A DNA stretch of 64,000 bases from Prunus persica (lineage: Eukaryota > Streptophyta > Magnoliopsida > Rosales > Rosaceae), in contig NC_034009.1 in assembly GCF_000346465.2 (NCBI RefSeq), positions 11,598,747 through 11,662,746 of the forward strand, written 5' to 3'. Below the pieces are notes generated by a model that had not been told where the DNA came from, did not search any database, and worked only from the letters and a program-made list of their open reading frames with translations. Position numbers and translations under genes: made by a program. This document shows, piece by piece, positions 22,452 through 34,050 of the stretch (the stretch's first letter is position 1; every line of letters begins with the position of its first letter).

Positions 22452-25400
22452 TCAAAGGTGGGAAGTGTTCAGATTGTGGCCTATACTAGCTAAAGCGTCA
22501 GCAGTAAAGTTAGCTTCCCAGAGGACATGCTGGAAAGCAGTAAAGTTAGCTTCCCAGAGGACATGCTGGAAGGAAATCTCATCACAGTAAGAGCTTAGCA
22601 GCCTAATGTCTTGTACTAGGAGATTAATACTCCAAGGAACTGAAACTTTGTTGTTGATGCAGTCTATGACGAGTTTGGAATCTCCTTAAGCTACAACTTT
22701 ACGCCATCCATTGTGGATAGCATGGGCTAGACCGTCACGAAGCGCTAGACATTATGCTACAGTTATCGAAATCTGACCCAAGTTCTTAGCTCCTGCGAGC
22801 CGGACGTGACCATTCCAGTCTCAAATAACAAACCCAGTTGCAGCCAGGGCACCACGCACAGAGCCATCAAAGTTCAATTTTACCCAGTTGCAGAGTGGAG
22901 GTTTCCATTTAATTGCAAGCATACCTTTGGACTTCTGAGGCGGAGTGGAATTGATTTTCTAATAGTCCAGACCAATTTGACCAGCAATATGAAGGGCTCT
23001 AGCTGGGTGAGGGGCAATGTCTTTAAACACTAGATTATTCTGAGCCTCCCAAATTTGCCAGCACAGAAGGAGAGCTTTGGAAAGAATATTTGGGCCATCC
23101 TTATCCAACGAGCTAGGGAGAGCAGTAGCCACTCTATGCCATCAAAATCCTGCTGTGGAAACAAGGGGATTATAGGGGAACACCTCCAAATGTTGACTGC
23201 AACTTGACATTTAAAGAATAAATGATTAATAGTCTCCATATGATCATTGCAAAGAGGGCATTCACGACTGATATTTGGTAAGTATTTGTAGAGGTGACTT
23301 CTGACTTGTAATCTTTTCCGAATTAGCAGCCATGCAAAGAGTTTGACTTTAGGGGGTAGAGTTAAACTCCACATTTGCTTCAGTAAAGAAGCTCTAGGAT
23401 GAGATGTCTCATCATGTACTTGTAAATTATAAGCAGATTTGATGGAAAACTTCCCATTTGGGTCGGGTCCCCAAATTAAAGCATCCTGCAGAGGAGACAG
23501 AGGGAGAGGGATAGTTAGAATTTTTTCCAGAATATCTTCATCAACTTCTTGAAGAAGCCTGTCACGTTGCCAAGTTTGGTTCTGAATAAAATCTGCAACT
23601 TTAGCATTCAAATTGAGGTTATTTCTCATTGAATCAGGAATTAAATCAAGTATAGGAAAGGGAAAAACCCAATTTTCAGTTCAAAAAAAGATGGATTGTC
23701 CATTACCAACAATCCAACGCAAACCATTATGGAGAACCGTACGAGCATCAAGGATGGCCTTCCAAGCTGCCGAATGAGAGGTCTTTTTAGTTGCAGCAAG
23801 GAAACCATCTTTTCTTAAGTATTTCTTGGCCATTATTTGAGCCCACCAATTGGTAGGATCAGATAAACAAATCCAGCCTAACTTCGCTAAAGCTGCTTTG
23901 TTAAAGAGGATAGCATATCTGACACCCAGACCCCCAAGACTTTTAGGCAAACAGATATCTTTCCAGGAAACTGGGAGAACCTTAGTCCCATTCCCCCAGA
24001 AAAAACGCCTACTACAAACATTCATTTCCTTGCAAACTTCTCTAGGGCATTTAAAACAAGAAAGAGTATGATTCGGGATTCCAAAGACACTAGCCTTAAT
24101 TAAGGTGAGACGACATGCTCTAGATAATGTTTGGGCTTTCCAACCAGCAAACTTGGAACGGATTCTATCTATCATCATTTTGGCATTAGCTTTATCTTTC
24201 CAAAAAATAATATTTTGAATTCCAAGGTATCGACCCAGTGTGGTCTTATGTTGAATCTGCAAAAGATTACTCAAAGCAACTCTAGTTGGGGAAGGAACAT
24301 TACCTGAAAAATAAACTGTGGACTTGTGGAAATTAATTTTCTGACCAGAAACTTTAGAGTTCTCCAGTAAACAGTTGATATTTCTAGCGACTATAGCAGT
24401 TGCCCTGGCAAAAATAAGACAGTCGTCAGCAAAAACTAGGTTGGAGATTCGGACGCCTCCAAGGGAGGATAAAAGACCCATATTAGATTTCGGGTTCAAG
24501 GCAAGAGAATTAAAGTGCCTAATAAAAGATTCCATGCAAAGAATAAAAATGTAGGGGGATAAAGGATCTCCTTGTCGGATCCCTCTAGAAGCATTGAAGT
24601 GGCCATAGGAGGAACCATTAATGAGCACTGAGAAAAAGGGACTAGAGATGCAATTCATGATTCGATCACACCACGCATTACATAAACCAAATTGTGCAAG
24701 GCAACCTCTTATGTAACCCCAGTCAAGGAGGTCATAGGCCTTTTCAAGGTCAAGTTTAATAGCCATGGCTCCCCGAGCACCTTTCTTACGTTTGAAGTCA
24801 TGGAATAATTCATGGGCAATGAGAATGTTCTCGAAGATTGATCTTCCAGGGGCAAAAGCTCCTTGGTTTTTGGAAATACACTTTGACAGAATAGGTCTTA
24901 GACGGTTAACAAGGATTTTAGTGATGATCTTATAGGAGACATTACACTCAACTTTGGGAATGAGAGCTATGTTGGTGTGGTTCACATCCTGCAAAGGAAT
25001 ATTGTTGGACATAAACTCATTAACTAAATCTTTAACCATTTGCTTAGTATTCTCCCAGCACTTGTGATGGAAAATAGCTTGCAACCCATCAAGGCCAGGG
25101 GCTTTAAGGGAAACAATACCTTTAATGGCAAGCTCCAGTTCATTATCTGAAACCGGAGCCAACAAGTTAACATTGTCTTAGCTAATAACACAAGGCTCAA
25201 CAATTTGGAGAAAATCCATCGCTAGATGCTGGTTTGGGGCTTGATCAGCCTTGAACCTAAGTTTAAACGCCTCAATAAAACACTACGGGAGATTATCCGC
25301 ATCCACCCAAATCCCACTAGGATCCTTAATTCTAAGAATTTGATTACGTTTCTGTCTAATGAGAGCTTGAGTGTGAAAGTATTTGGTATTTTGTCTCCCA

Positions 25401-26471
25401 GCTAAAGCCAATTGCTCTCGCTTTCTGGGCATAAAAAACCTCTTCTTGTTCGAGCAGAATTTTTAACTCAGTATGTAATTTGGAGTCCTTATCTAGTAAA
25501 TAAGGGCTGTAGGGGTTTTGGGCTAATTGCTCTTGGGTTAAATGTAAATTTTCTTGGGCAGTTTTAAGTTTTAGAAATAAATCCCCAAATACATTTCTAT
25601 TCCAGGACTTCAACTGATGTTTAAAGGTGTTATAGCAAGTTTGAAGTTTCTGAGCCGCATTTCCACTATAAGCACTGTTCCAAGTTTGAGTAACAACTTT
25701 GTCAAAGTCTTTGTGTGCTAACCACATGGCTTCAAACCGAAAGGCTTTTGGAATTCTTCTAGGGATGTGATTACAAGTAAGAAGAATGAGACCATGATCT
25801 GATCTTAAAATAGGCAAGTTTTGCAGTTCACAATAAGGATAAAGACTCATCCAATCTGGGTTTACGAGAGCACGATCTAATCATTCGTAAATAATAGAGT
25901 TATCATGATGACCGTTACACCAAGTAAAAGGCACACCAGAAGCGTTCATAGAAATTACTTCGCAGTCATTTATAAATTTATTAAAATTCATCATGGGTGG
26001 GGAAATCGCTTGAGATCCCCTTATTTTTTCGTTTAAAGAACAGATATTGTTGAAGTCACCAAGGAGTAGCCAAGGGGCGTGATTCCTGGGTTTTAGGGCA
26101 GTGATATCTGTCCAAAGAGAAGCTTGTTTGGCTTTTTTAGGGTAGGCATATACAAAAGTAGTTGTCCAAATCTTATTGGTGGCTAACTCATGAATGCTAC
26201 AGTTAATGTAATGCTCATGATAATTCAAGATACTAATATTTAAGATAGAAGGGTTCCATAACAGGATAATCCCCTCACACTGACCAATGGCGGGGGCACA
26301 AAAGCTGCTACTAAAACCTAACCTCAAGGCCAAGCGATCTGCCTGAGCCCGAGAGGTTCTAGAATCCAAAATACAAAAGAGGTCTAAACATAACGTACTA
26401 ATATAAAATAGAGCTTGCAGAACGAAACCATGCCAGGCACTGCCTCGGCTATTCCAGACTAGGAGCTTCAT
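22452..26471 (-). pseudogene. LINE ORF2: endonuclease-reverse transcriptase-RNase H, broken
   Basis: The ATG at 26471 opens MKLLVWNSRG, the exonuclease-endonuclease-phosphatase start; the conserved LLGDFNNI block follows. TGA at 25881-25883 replaces an expected Arg in a position where plant LINEs read (E)RLDRAL. A frameshift lies near 25400-25420. The reverse transcriptase occupies about 25165-23681, with GIRQGDPLSPYIFILCME and the catalytic FADD box. Another TGA stands at 23681-23683. The zf-RVT domain (ECPLCNDHMETINHLFFKC) is at about 23600-23190. The RNase H domain (about 22900-22480) has several stops and carries an in-frame 36-bp tandem duplication. The inferred final stop is at 22452-22454. 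Confidence 0.85.
22501..22572 (-). repeat. 36-bp tandem duplication inside the LINE RNase H region
   Basis: Two adjacent 36-base units (22501-22536 and 22537-22572) differ only at the last base. On the minus strand they encode FQHVLWEANFTA twice. Twelve codons are repeated exactly in frame. Confidence 0.95.
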
Positions 26472-27796
26472 GGATTGGGAGCGTCGTCGGCAAGGGTTGA
26501 GGGAGTAATAACCCCCAGAATTTCTACACTCGGTTCCGAATCCTCCTGGGTTTCCTCAAAAAGCTTTCTAGCTCTTTTCTTGGGGCTCATGAAAGCAAGG
26601 GCAACAGAAGAATTGTACTCCTCATGCGAAAGGCTCGGATTATACAGTCTCTTCTTCCCTTTGTCCACCCCACTAGGCCCAGCTTCCTTAAAATAGATCT
26701 TAGGGCTAGGGTTGTGACTTCCTTCATCAATTCTAATGCCTCTAGCAACTTCAGTAAAGGTTCTACATTCCCTCATTGCACCTTTAGCTTTGCCTTTATG
26801 GTTGGCAACCACAGCCCAACCTGTCTCTTTCTCCTCATTGTTCTGCATAAAACCCTCCTCACCGCCCTCACCATTCTCATTCTTGTGGATATCCTCACTC
26901 GTAATGGGTTGAGGGAAAACAAGGATCACATCATCTTGAAGCTTCCTCTGGTCCTCTTAATCCATAACCAGGTTTTTAGGGAAGAATTTCGGTTCATTAT
27001 TCAGCCTTTCCACCTGCAGGTAATTTTTGTTGGATATTTTGATAGGGCAAATATGTCCGGGCTCTTTCTTCTGGCTGCAATAAAAATAGATTGCAAAGAG
27101 GTCTTCATAGCTGATAAAAATACGAGTTTCCTTGGGGCCCTCTCCCAAAATCAAACACCTCTTCAATGGTTTGATTAAATCGACCTCCAGGCAGACACGA
27201 ACAAACATGCTCTGCTTACCGATCATAGAAGCTTGGTCGATACTAATTGGGGTCCCAAGAATGGAGACCAAATCACTAAGCACTTTAGGGTCCTTATAGT
27301 GTAATGGTAAAAAGGGAATTCTGGCCCAAAAAACAATGGACTCGACCGTAGCATGAAAAGGGGAAAAATCCGGCCTCCATCTTTGAAGGGCAAAGATTTG
27401 ACCCTGAACAAACCAAGGCCTATTCTTCATAACATGCTCAACATCTTCCTCACAGTAGAATTCAATCTTATACCAATCTCTGCCAATATGATCAACATAG
27501 ACTTCATCCTGCAGGTTTTTCCAGTCACTTTTCAGGCAATTTCTAATAGCCCTCCTAGGGGCAGGGACGCCAAAGACCTTCCCAACCAGGCAAAAGGATT
27601 CAAAGTGACCTTGAACACTAGAAGCAAGGGCAGTGGTTGAGACTCTGGTTTCGTTATTTTCCATAGTGAAGGTGAACCGGCCCCTTTGAATAATGGAAGG
27701 TGCAAGAAGAGAATTCCTAGCAGGTTTGGGGGGAGCTCTAGGACTCGAGCTACGAGATCTAGTATGGGAGGAGTTAGCAACAAGTTGAGGATTCAT
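26468..27796 (-). pseudogene. LINE ORF1: gag-like protein with DUF4283, one internal stop
   Basis: The likely start is the ATG at 27796 (MNPQLVANSSH); the frame remains open upstream to 28522 but that part is leader-like. Residues about 60-200 match the DUF4283 nucleic-acid-binding domain seen in plant LINE ORF1 and retrotransposon gag proteins (WFVQGQIFALQRW, then FWARIPFLPLHY). A degenerate zinc-knuckle relic follows (YCSQKKEPGHICP). TAA at 26957-26959 interrupts the frame, but the same frame continues through a polar tail to TGA at 26468-26470, which overlaps the ORF2 ATG. Size with the stop read through would be 442 residues. Confidence 0.8.
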
Positions 27797-28547
27797 TTCA
27801 AAAGAGCAAAACAGGACACAAGACCAACAATAACAGGTAAGGAATACTGGGGAGCATATGAAAAACCACAGCCACAACACAGTATAAATAGTGGGCGCAG
27901 ATATGTAACAATGATGATTGCAAAGACCACACCACCAATGCATGCAAGAGTTTTTAAGTGACAGAGAAAGAACTTCCCCAAGATTTTGAGAATGCCAACC
28001 AGCAGCAACACACGCCTTCTTTCTCAGCTGGTTTACCCAGCAAAACAAGTCTTTGATGTTCTTCAGGCCATCCTGACCATTAGATTGGATAAAAGTTAGC
28101 CAAAGCATTAGCAAGTAATAATTATCAGACTTTAAAATAGGGAAATAACAGTAGAATAGATCCCTTCCCCAATCACTGAATTCCGGCACACTCACGAGAT
28201 GTTCAACTGACACCATCGGGTTCTTCACCGCCGACTTTTGGTGATCTTCCTCTCTTTTCCAGCAAAGGGTTTTGTAGTACCAGCCAAGTTTCTTTGATTG
28301 CGTGCTGTCTGAATGAAAAATCCCAATTGGGCCACATCCAACAAGATAGAGATGGTATCTTTTGAATTCCTCTTCCGTTTGCTGCGAATAATGCCTTATC
28401 CTTTCCTTTCGACTCCGTTTCCTTTTCCTAATTTTCCAGATCCCCAAATTTTTGAGTCCTAATTGTGCCCTAGTTCCCTTTCCCTCTTTTCCTCCCCAGA
28501 GTTTCTCTTTCTCTCTTTTCATCTTCTCTTTCTGATTGTGCCCTCTG

Positions 28548-28556
28548 GAGATTTAT
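28548..28556. repeat. Right target-site duplication of the LINE
   Basis: GAGATTTAT, identical to 22329-22337. A C-T dinucleotide also precedes both copies, so the duplication may be slightly longer and degenerate. Confidence 0.55.
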
Positions 28557-28609
28557 CGTTTCAACAAAGTTGCCTCTGTTTTATGTAATCTAAATTACAA
28601 ACGATATAT

Positions 28610-28714
28610 TGTTTATAGAACGATATTCTACTTTAATCTAATGAAATGGAAATTTGAACTCGGTGCAAAATGAGGATCACATCTGTCCTAGCAAACTTGG
28701 CTAAGTCTATATCT
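28610..28714 (-). mobile_element. SINE copy (family S1), degenerate
   Basis: On the minus strand: TAGCCAAGTTTGCTAGGACAG (box A zone), then GAGTTCAAATTTCC (box B zone), then GATTAAAGTAGAATATCG, matching the complete copy at 56589-56716 over its length. It lies just beyond the 5' end of the LINE. Confidence 0.6.
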
Positions 28715-29682
28715 TCTTACATTCCCACTTCCAATTCCACATTTTTCATCAAATAATATATTGACATCTTTCACTTTTTCCAAAATTAAAGTGTGTATAT
28801 CATGTCATCACTACAGATCATACTAAAATTTCATTTTCAGCAAATAATAATTTTCTTTTTTTTTCTCTCTCTCTCAATGATTCGAAGATCACTAAAAAAA
28901 TTACTCCATAACTCAAAGAATAACAAATAATCATAAGAAAAAATTGGGATCGTCATAGAATAATAAATACTTAGAACAAGTAATTCTACTTCTACTCCTA
29001 CCATCTCTTATAGATGGTTTTTTTTTTTGGAAAAAAAAAATCAAAGAAAGATAACTTCATTGAAACAACAATGTCAGGATACAAAAACTAAAAACTGGAC
29101 TTCAGTGATGAACAAGTATGACATCATTAAAATCTTGCCTTTAAAAATCCCTAAATACAGAAAATTCGGTCAAGGAAAACGAGTACCACAGCATCACAAC
29201 CAGTATAAAACAAAATTAAAATTAAGAAAATAACTTGTCATTAACCAAAACATCAAAAAGCCACAACGGACCACTCTTTAGCCAAAATTGAAATTCCTAA
29301 GACAGAAGCGCTTACTTAGCCAATAGATGAGCAACCTAATTACACTCCGGATGAGCAAAAAGATTAAAAAGGCCTATGTCTTCATCTACTAAAGTACCCT
29401 CCACCGACTAGCTTTGCTCAGAATTTTGAAAACTCATAATAACCTCTTTTGCATCCATTTTCAAAATAACATAGTGATGCCCCATTTGACTTGCAATCTT
29501 CAAGCCCAAGATTGTAGCATAAATTTCAGTTGCTTTAGGAGAGAACATGCCATGAAGACCTTAGAGGCAGCCAACAATAAATCACCCATACCATCCCAAA
29601 TAACAACCCCCAAACACCTAAAACCAAACGGCAAATTGACAGCTCCATAGACATTTAACGTCACAAAAGTACCATTAGGTGA

Positions 29683-29690
29683 AGACCAAC
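29683..29690. repeat. Left 8-bp target-site duplication of the hAT element (AGACCAAC)
   Basis: Identical octamer at 33520-33527; eight base pairs is the diagnostic hAT duplication length. Confidence 0.95.
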
Positions 29691-32600
29691 TAGGGATGGC
29701 AATAATACCCGTCGGGTCGGGTCCCCGTCGGGTCCCCGGCCCTAACGGGGGGAGTTTTCGAGGGGAAATCGGGGCCGGGTACGGGGATCCCCGAATTTGC
29801 AAAATCCCCGACCGGGGATGGGCCGGGGATGGGATTGTCATCCCCATCCCCGAACCCGGCCCGATAAGTAATATATTTATTTATAATTAATATATATATA
29901 TTAATATAATATAATAAACAAAATTAACCTAGAGAGTCGCTATCTGTCTGTCGCTCCTTATTCCTTCCTCCTACACGGCTGCTATCTTCTCAAATTCTAT
30001 GAGCAAGTACTGCACATCAAGTTTACTGTCAGCAATAAGGTTCTCTCTCTTTGACAATTTTTATATTGTTTACTATATTGTCTATAAGCAATTAACACCA
30101 CAAAAGCTGTTTTGATTTGATAATTTTATATTGTTTTACAGCTTTAACACCACAAAAGCTGTTTTGATTTGATAATTTTATATTGTTTTAGTTTATATTC
30201 TTTAGATTTTTTGCGGGCCAAACTCTCTGTGAATAAGTCAGGAATACTAGAGTTTATATATCCTAGAGATATATCTTCTTCTGGAAGAATCAAAGCCAAG
30301 ATCGTCAAACTGTTGAGGCCTTTCTCATGAACTATAAGCCACTTCAAGTTATAAGGTATAAGCTATTTGGAGGTCCAGAAAGCGACCAACTCCTTCAAAG
30401 AAAAAATAGGACAAGGGGGTTACGGTAGTGTGTACAAAGGCAAATCAAATGACGGCTGTCTTGTAGCGGTGAAGGGGTTTAGGACAATAGACAATAGTTG
30501 AAACAAAGTGATTGTTGTTTCGACTGCAAGGCCTATGCATGTTTTGATTTGATAAAAGCTATTCTTTGTCTGATATGCATGCTTTGTTCTAATAAAAGCT
30601 ATACCTTTTTTTTAATATGCATTCTTTATTCTTTTCCTTTTGAGAATATATTTTTTGTCATGACTAATTCTTTTCTTGTTGTTTGATATTTTACCTTCCA
30701 ATTGATGTATCAGTCTTTATAATTTTTTATTTTTTTTTCCTAGATGAGTGACGACAATGAAGAGACTCAAGTTCCTGAAACCCAAATTGAGGAGGATAAC
30801 AACCCTACACCAAATGAAAATGATAGCAATCCTGTAGTAACTGAAAATAACGACACATAAGCCACAATTTCAACTCAAGCTGCTATGAATAAAAGGAAAG
30901 GTAGATCTCCTGCTTGGGAACATTTTGAAAAGAAAGAAATTCGAGGTCAAATAAAAGCTGTGTGCATTCATTGTAAGAATATCTTAGGCGCAAGTAGCAA
31001 GAATGAGACTAGACATTTACTTGATCATGTAAAGTCTTGTCTTTATAAAAGACAAAGAACCATAGATCAATCAATGTTGAATCCTACAAAGTTGAGTGAT
31101 GGGAGTGTCAAACTTGGCACTTATAATTTTGACCACGACCATGCCAGGAAGGCACTTGCAAATATGATTATTCTTCATGAGTATCCATTATCCATGGTTG
31201 ATCATATTGGATTCAAGATGTATTCCAATGCTTTGCAACCATTATTTAAGGTGTGTTCTCGAAACACAATCAAGAAGGACATATTTAAGGTTTTTGAAGT
31301 TGAGAGGGAGAAAATAATGAAGTTGTTGGACACCAACAGAAGTAGAATTGCCATTACAACGGATATGTGGACATCGAATAATCAAAAGAGAGGATTCATG
31401 ACTATCACATCACATTTCATTGATGATGCATGGAATTTACAAAGCCGACTAATAAGGTAAAAGTAATATACTTTTCTTATTTGAATTATTAATCCTATTT
31501 TTTTTAAAAAAATAATTAGATTGTGACTTATTTGGGTTTTACTATAGGTTTATATATGTTCCATGTCCACACACGGCGGAGGTACTTGCTGATGCTTTAT
31601 TGGAATGCATGTTCGAATGGAATCTTGACCGTAAGTTGTCTACCTTAACTGTAGATAATTGTTCTACAAATGATTCCATGATTGCGATAGTGTTAGATAA
31701 GATTTGCTCGAGTTCACTTATGTTAGATGGACGTTTATTCCACATGCGGTGTTGTGCTCATATTTTGAATTTGGTAGTGAGAGATGGCTTAGAGGTGATT
31801 AAAAAAAGTATTGAGAAAATTAGGTACAGTGTTGCATTTTGGCTAGGAACCCAAAAAAGAGAGGAGAAATTTCTTGAAGCGGCCAGGCAATTGAGAGTTC
31901 CAACCTCTAAAATGTTAGAACTTGATTGTAAGACTAGATGGAACTCTACATATTCCATGCTTAAGACTGCAATGATATACAAAGATGTTTTTCCTCGTTT
32001 GAAGCACCGTGAGCCATTGTACAAAGAAGTGCCTAGTGAAAGTGATTGGGCAAAGACAAAGGAGCTTGTTGATAAGTTGGCCATGTTTTATGATGTGACT
32101 GTTCTTTTTTCAGGGACCAAGTATCCTACTGCCAATCTTTACTTTAAGAATATTTGTGCTATTAGATTAGCAATTTATGATTGGCTTAGTTCTGAACAAG
32201 AAGAGGTGCAAGCAATGGCATTACATATGCAAACAAAGTTTGAGAAGTATTGGGATACAATGCATGGTTTGATGGGAGTTGCAAGTATTTTGGATCCAAG
32301 GTATAAGATGAAACAAATTGAATTTTTATGCCCTCTAATATATTCAAACAACGCAGCTCAAGAGATTAAGAAATATAAAGATATTCTCTATGACTTGGTC
32401 AAGGAGTATCAGTCAAGATCTCAACAAAGTCAACAGGTGCAATCTGAATCTTTGATTCCTACTTCGTCATCTAGACCATCTATGCCTAAACTTGATTTGG
32501 TAAAGCAATTAGATGTGTTTGTTTCTCACTCCACTACCCATGGACATGTTAAATCTGAGTTGGATCATTATCTAGAAGAGTCTCTTTTACCTAGGAATGA

Positions 32601-33519
32601 TGATGATGATTTTGATATATTATGTTGGTGGAAATCAAATGGGATCAAATATCCTACTTTGCATGATATTGCTAGAGATATTTTGGCCATTCCTGTATCC
32701 ACAGTTGCTTCAGAGTCTTGCTTTAGTACTAGTGGAAGGATTATAAGCCCTCATCGTAGCCGGCTTCATTCAAACACAGTAGAGGCATTGATGTGCGCTC
32801 GCGATTGGTTATGGAGTGAGATAAGAGGTATTGAAATATTTTTATGCTTATATTTTTTATATTAAGTAAAACATTTTATTGTTGTTTTCTAATAATTTTT
32901 TTTATTTATACTGTTAGCTTCAAGCCCTAATGAGAAGGAAGCTAGAAGAGTTACCGTTCAAGATGAAGAAGTTGATAATAATGAGGAAGAGGTAACATTC
33001 TTATATTTAATAGCTCTCTTTAATTTTTTAAATAGATTTTTCTTATATTGGCCAGTTTCTCATTTTCTTTTAAATAATTGTAATGTTTTATCTTATTATT
33101 AATTTTTTCTTTTGTAGAAGTCTACCATTGAAACAGAGAACATATCTTTGTTTTTTGATTAAAGCTATGAATGATGGAGCGTAGGAGAGTTCATTGAAAT
33201 TGTGAAGTTTTATTTGATAACAGGATATTGTTAATATTTCTTTAGGATTGGTTTTCTAATTTAAGACTAGAAGGATTTATTGTGCTTACTGAAAAAGTTT
33301 CTAAATATTTGGATTGAGAAATTATTTTAACAAGAAATATCTTATTAAAAATCGGGGATTGGGGCGGGTATGGGAGACACTTCCCCGACGGGGACGGGGA
33401 CGGGGATTCCCCGAAAAGCCTAAACCGGGAATTGGGGCGGGGACGGGGACGGGGATGGGGAGCGGGGACGGGGATGGTATTGCCATACCCTGCCCCTAAC
33501 CGGCCCGTTGCCATCCCTA
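29691..33519 (+). mobile_element. Autonomous-type hAT DNA transposon, 3.8 kb
   Basis: The ends are perfect 12-bp terminal inverted repeats (TAGGGATGGCAA at 29691-29702 and its complement at 33508-33519), flanked by an identical 8-bp target duplication. Both terminal 170 bases are strikingly GC-rich and full of GGGGA/CCCCG units, while the interior is AT-rich. It encodes a nearly intact BED/hAT transposase on the plus strand. The clean ends and target duplication point to a fairly recent insertion, into a LINE fragment. Confidence 0.95.
30744..33162 (+). CDS. hAT transposase (BED zinc finger, RICESLEEPER-like), 4 exons
   Basis: Exons: 30744-31456, 31548-32827, 32918-32991 and 33118-33162. An N-terminal BED finger (VCIHCKN ... 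HLLDHVKSC) follows the ATG at 30885. The DDE-type core includes ITTDMWTS and LTVDNCSTND, and CAHILNLVV is the usual hAT block. The C terminus carries the hAT dimerisation domain (about 32490-32820, with WWKSNGIKYPTLHDIARDILAIP and SESCFSTSGRI). The first ATG at 30744 gives an acidic leader closed by TAA at 30858-30860 in the same frame. Starting at the ATG at 30885 gives an uninterrupted 656-residue protein with all recognised domains. Exons 3 and 4 add only a short polar tail. Whether it is made or active is unknown. Confidence 0.88.
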
Positions 33520-33527
33520 AGACCAAC
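33520..33527. repeat. Right 8-bp target-site duplication of the hAT element
   Basis: AGACCAAC, identical to 29683-29690. Confidence 0.95.
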
Positions 33528-34050
33528 ATCGTACAACGCTAGTTGCTGGAACATGAGAAAACTTTAAAGTAATAGCCCGTTGGTATTCCAAAACAAGCTC
33601 TCGGGTACGAGCCAAAAGTCAAAGAGGTGAAGTACCCTGACCAGAATGAAAAAGATCATTACAAGATCTCCATAATCCCCATGGGGCATCACTATGTTAA
33701 AGTTCCAACAACCATCTGGACCAAATAAGAAATGAACAGTAGCATCATCCCAACAAAAAAAAAAGAGGTAAAGAAGCCAAGGATCTCGATAAATCTTAAT
33801 TGATAAACCATCTCCTACTCTCCAGTGAAGACTAGCAGCCAATAACTCCCGACCTCCAAATAAGTGAAGGAGAATTCCCCAAAGGAATAGTCAAAAAATC
33901 ACCATTAGGAAAAATGTGTGTTGTTATCCCCTTACTGCAACCAAGTCACTCAAGGGTGTTATGGCCACATTGTCTCTTCCTGTTCCAAAAAGAGATCTAA
34001 ACGAAACTCTAAAAAGTTTAAGGTTGGACAAATAAATGGGAGAAGGAACA

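Larger units (their letters stand above)
22338..28547 (-). mobile_element. Full-length, decayed plant LINE (non-LTR retrotransposon)
   Basis: A 6.2-kb element on the minus strand. In order from its 5' end it has a leader, ORF1 with a DUF4283-type gag domain, and ORF2 with apurinic-type endonuclease, reverse transcriptase, zf-RVT zinc-binding and RNase H domains, then an A/T-rich 3' end. A 9-bp direct repeat flanks it. This is the structure of plant L1-clade LINEs. Several stops and at least two frameshifts disable it, so it cannot move by itself. It lies between the LFG gene and a second, older LINE fragment. Confidence 0.88.
29017..34050 (-). mobile_element. Second LINE fragment, 5'-truncated and split by a hAT element
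   Basis: The two parts are 29017-29690 and 33520 to about 34050, separated by the hAT insertion. The left part starts with T-rich/A-rich sequence as expected for a minus-strand LINE 3' end. Its minus-strand translation contains an RNase H-like segment (NVYGAVNLPFGFRCLGVVIWDG and LLLAASKVF). The right part encodes LHWRVGDGLSIKIYRDPWL, the conserved linker between reverse transcriptase and zinc-binding domain in plant LINEs. The outer right boundary is uncertain. Confidence 0.65.

Noticed and set aside
26957..28522. 521-codon ORF taken as one protein starting at 28522
   Set aside because: The first 240 residues are leader-like and unrelated to gag proteins; the DUF4283 part fits a start at 27796, and the frame continues past the TAA.
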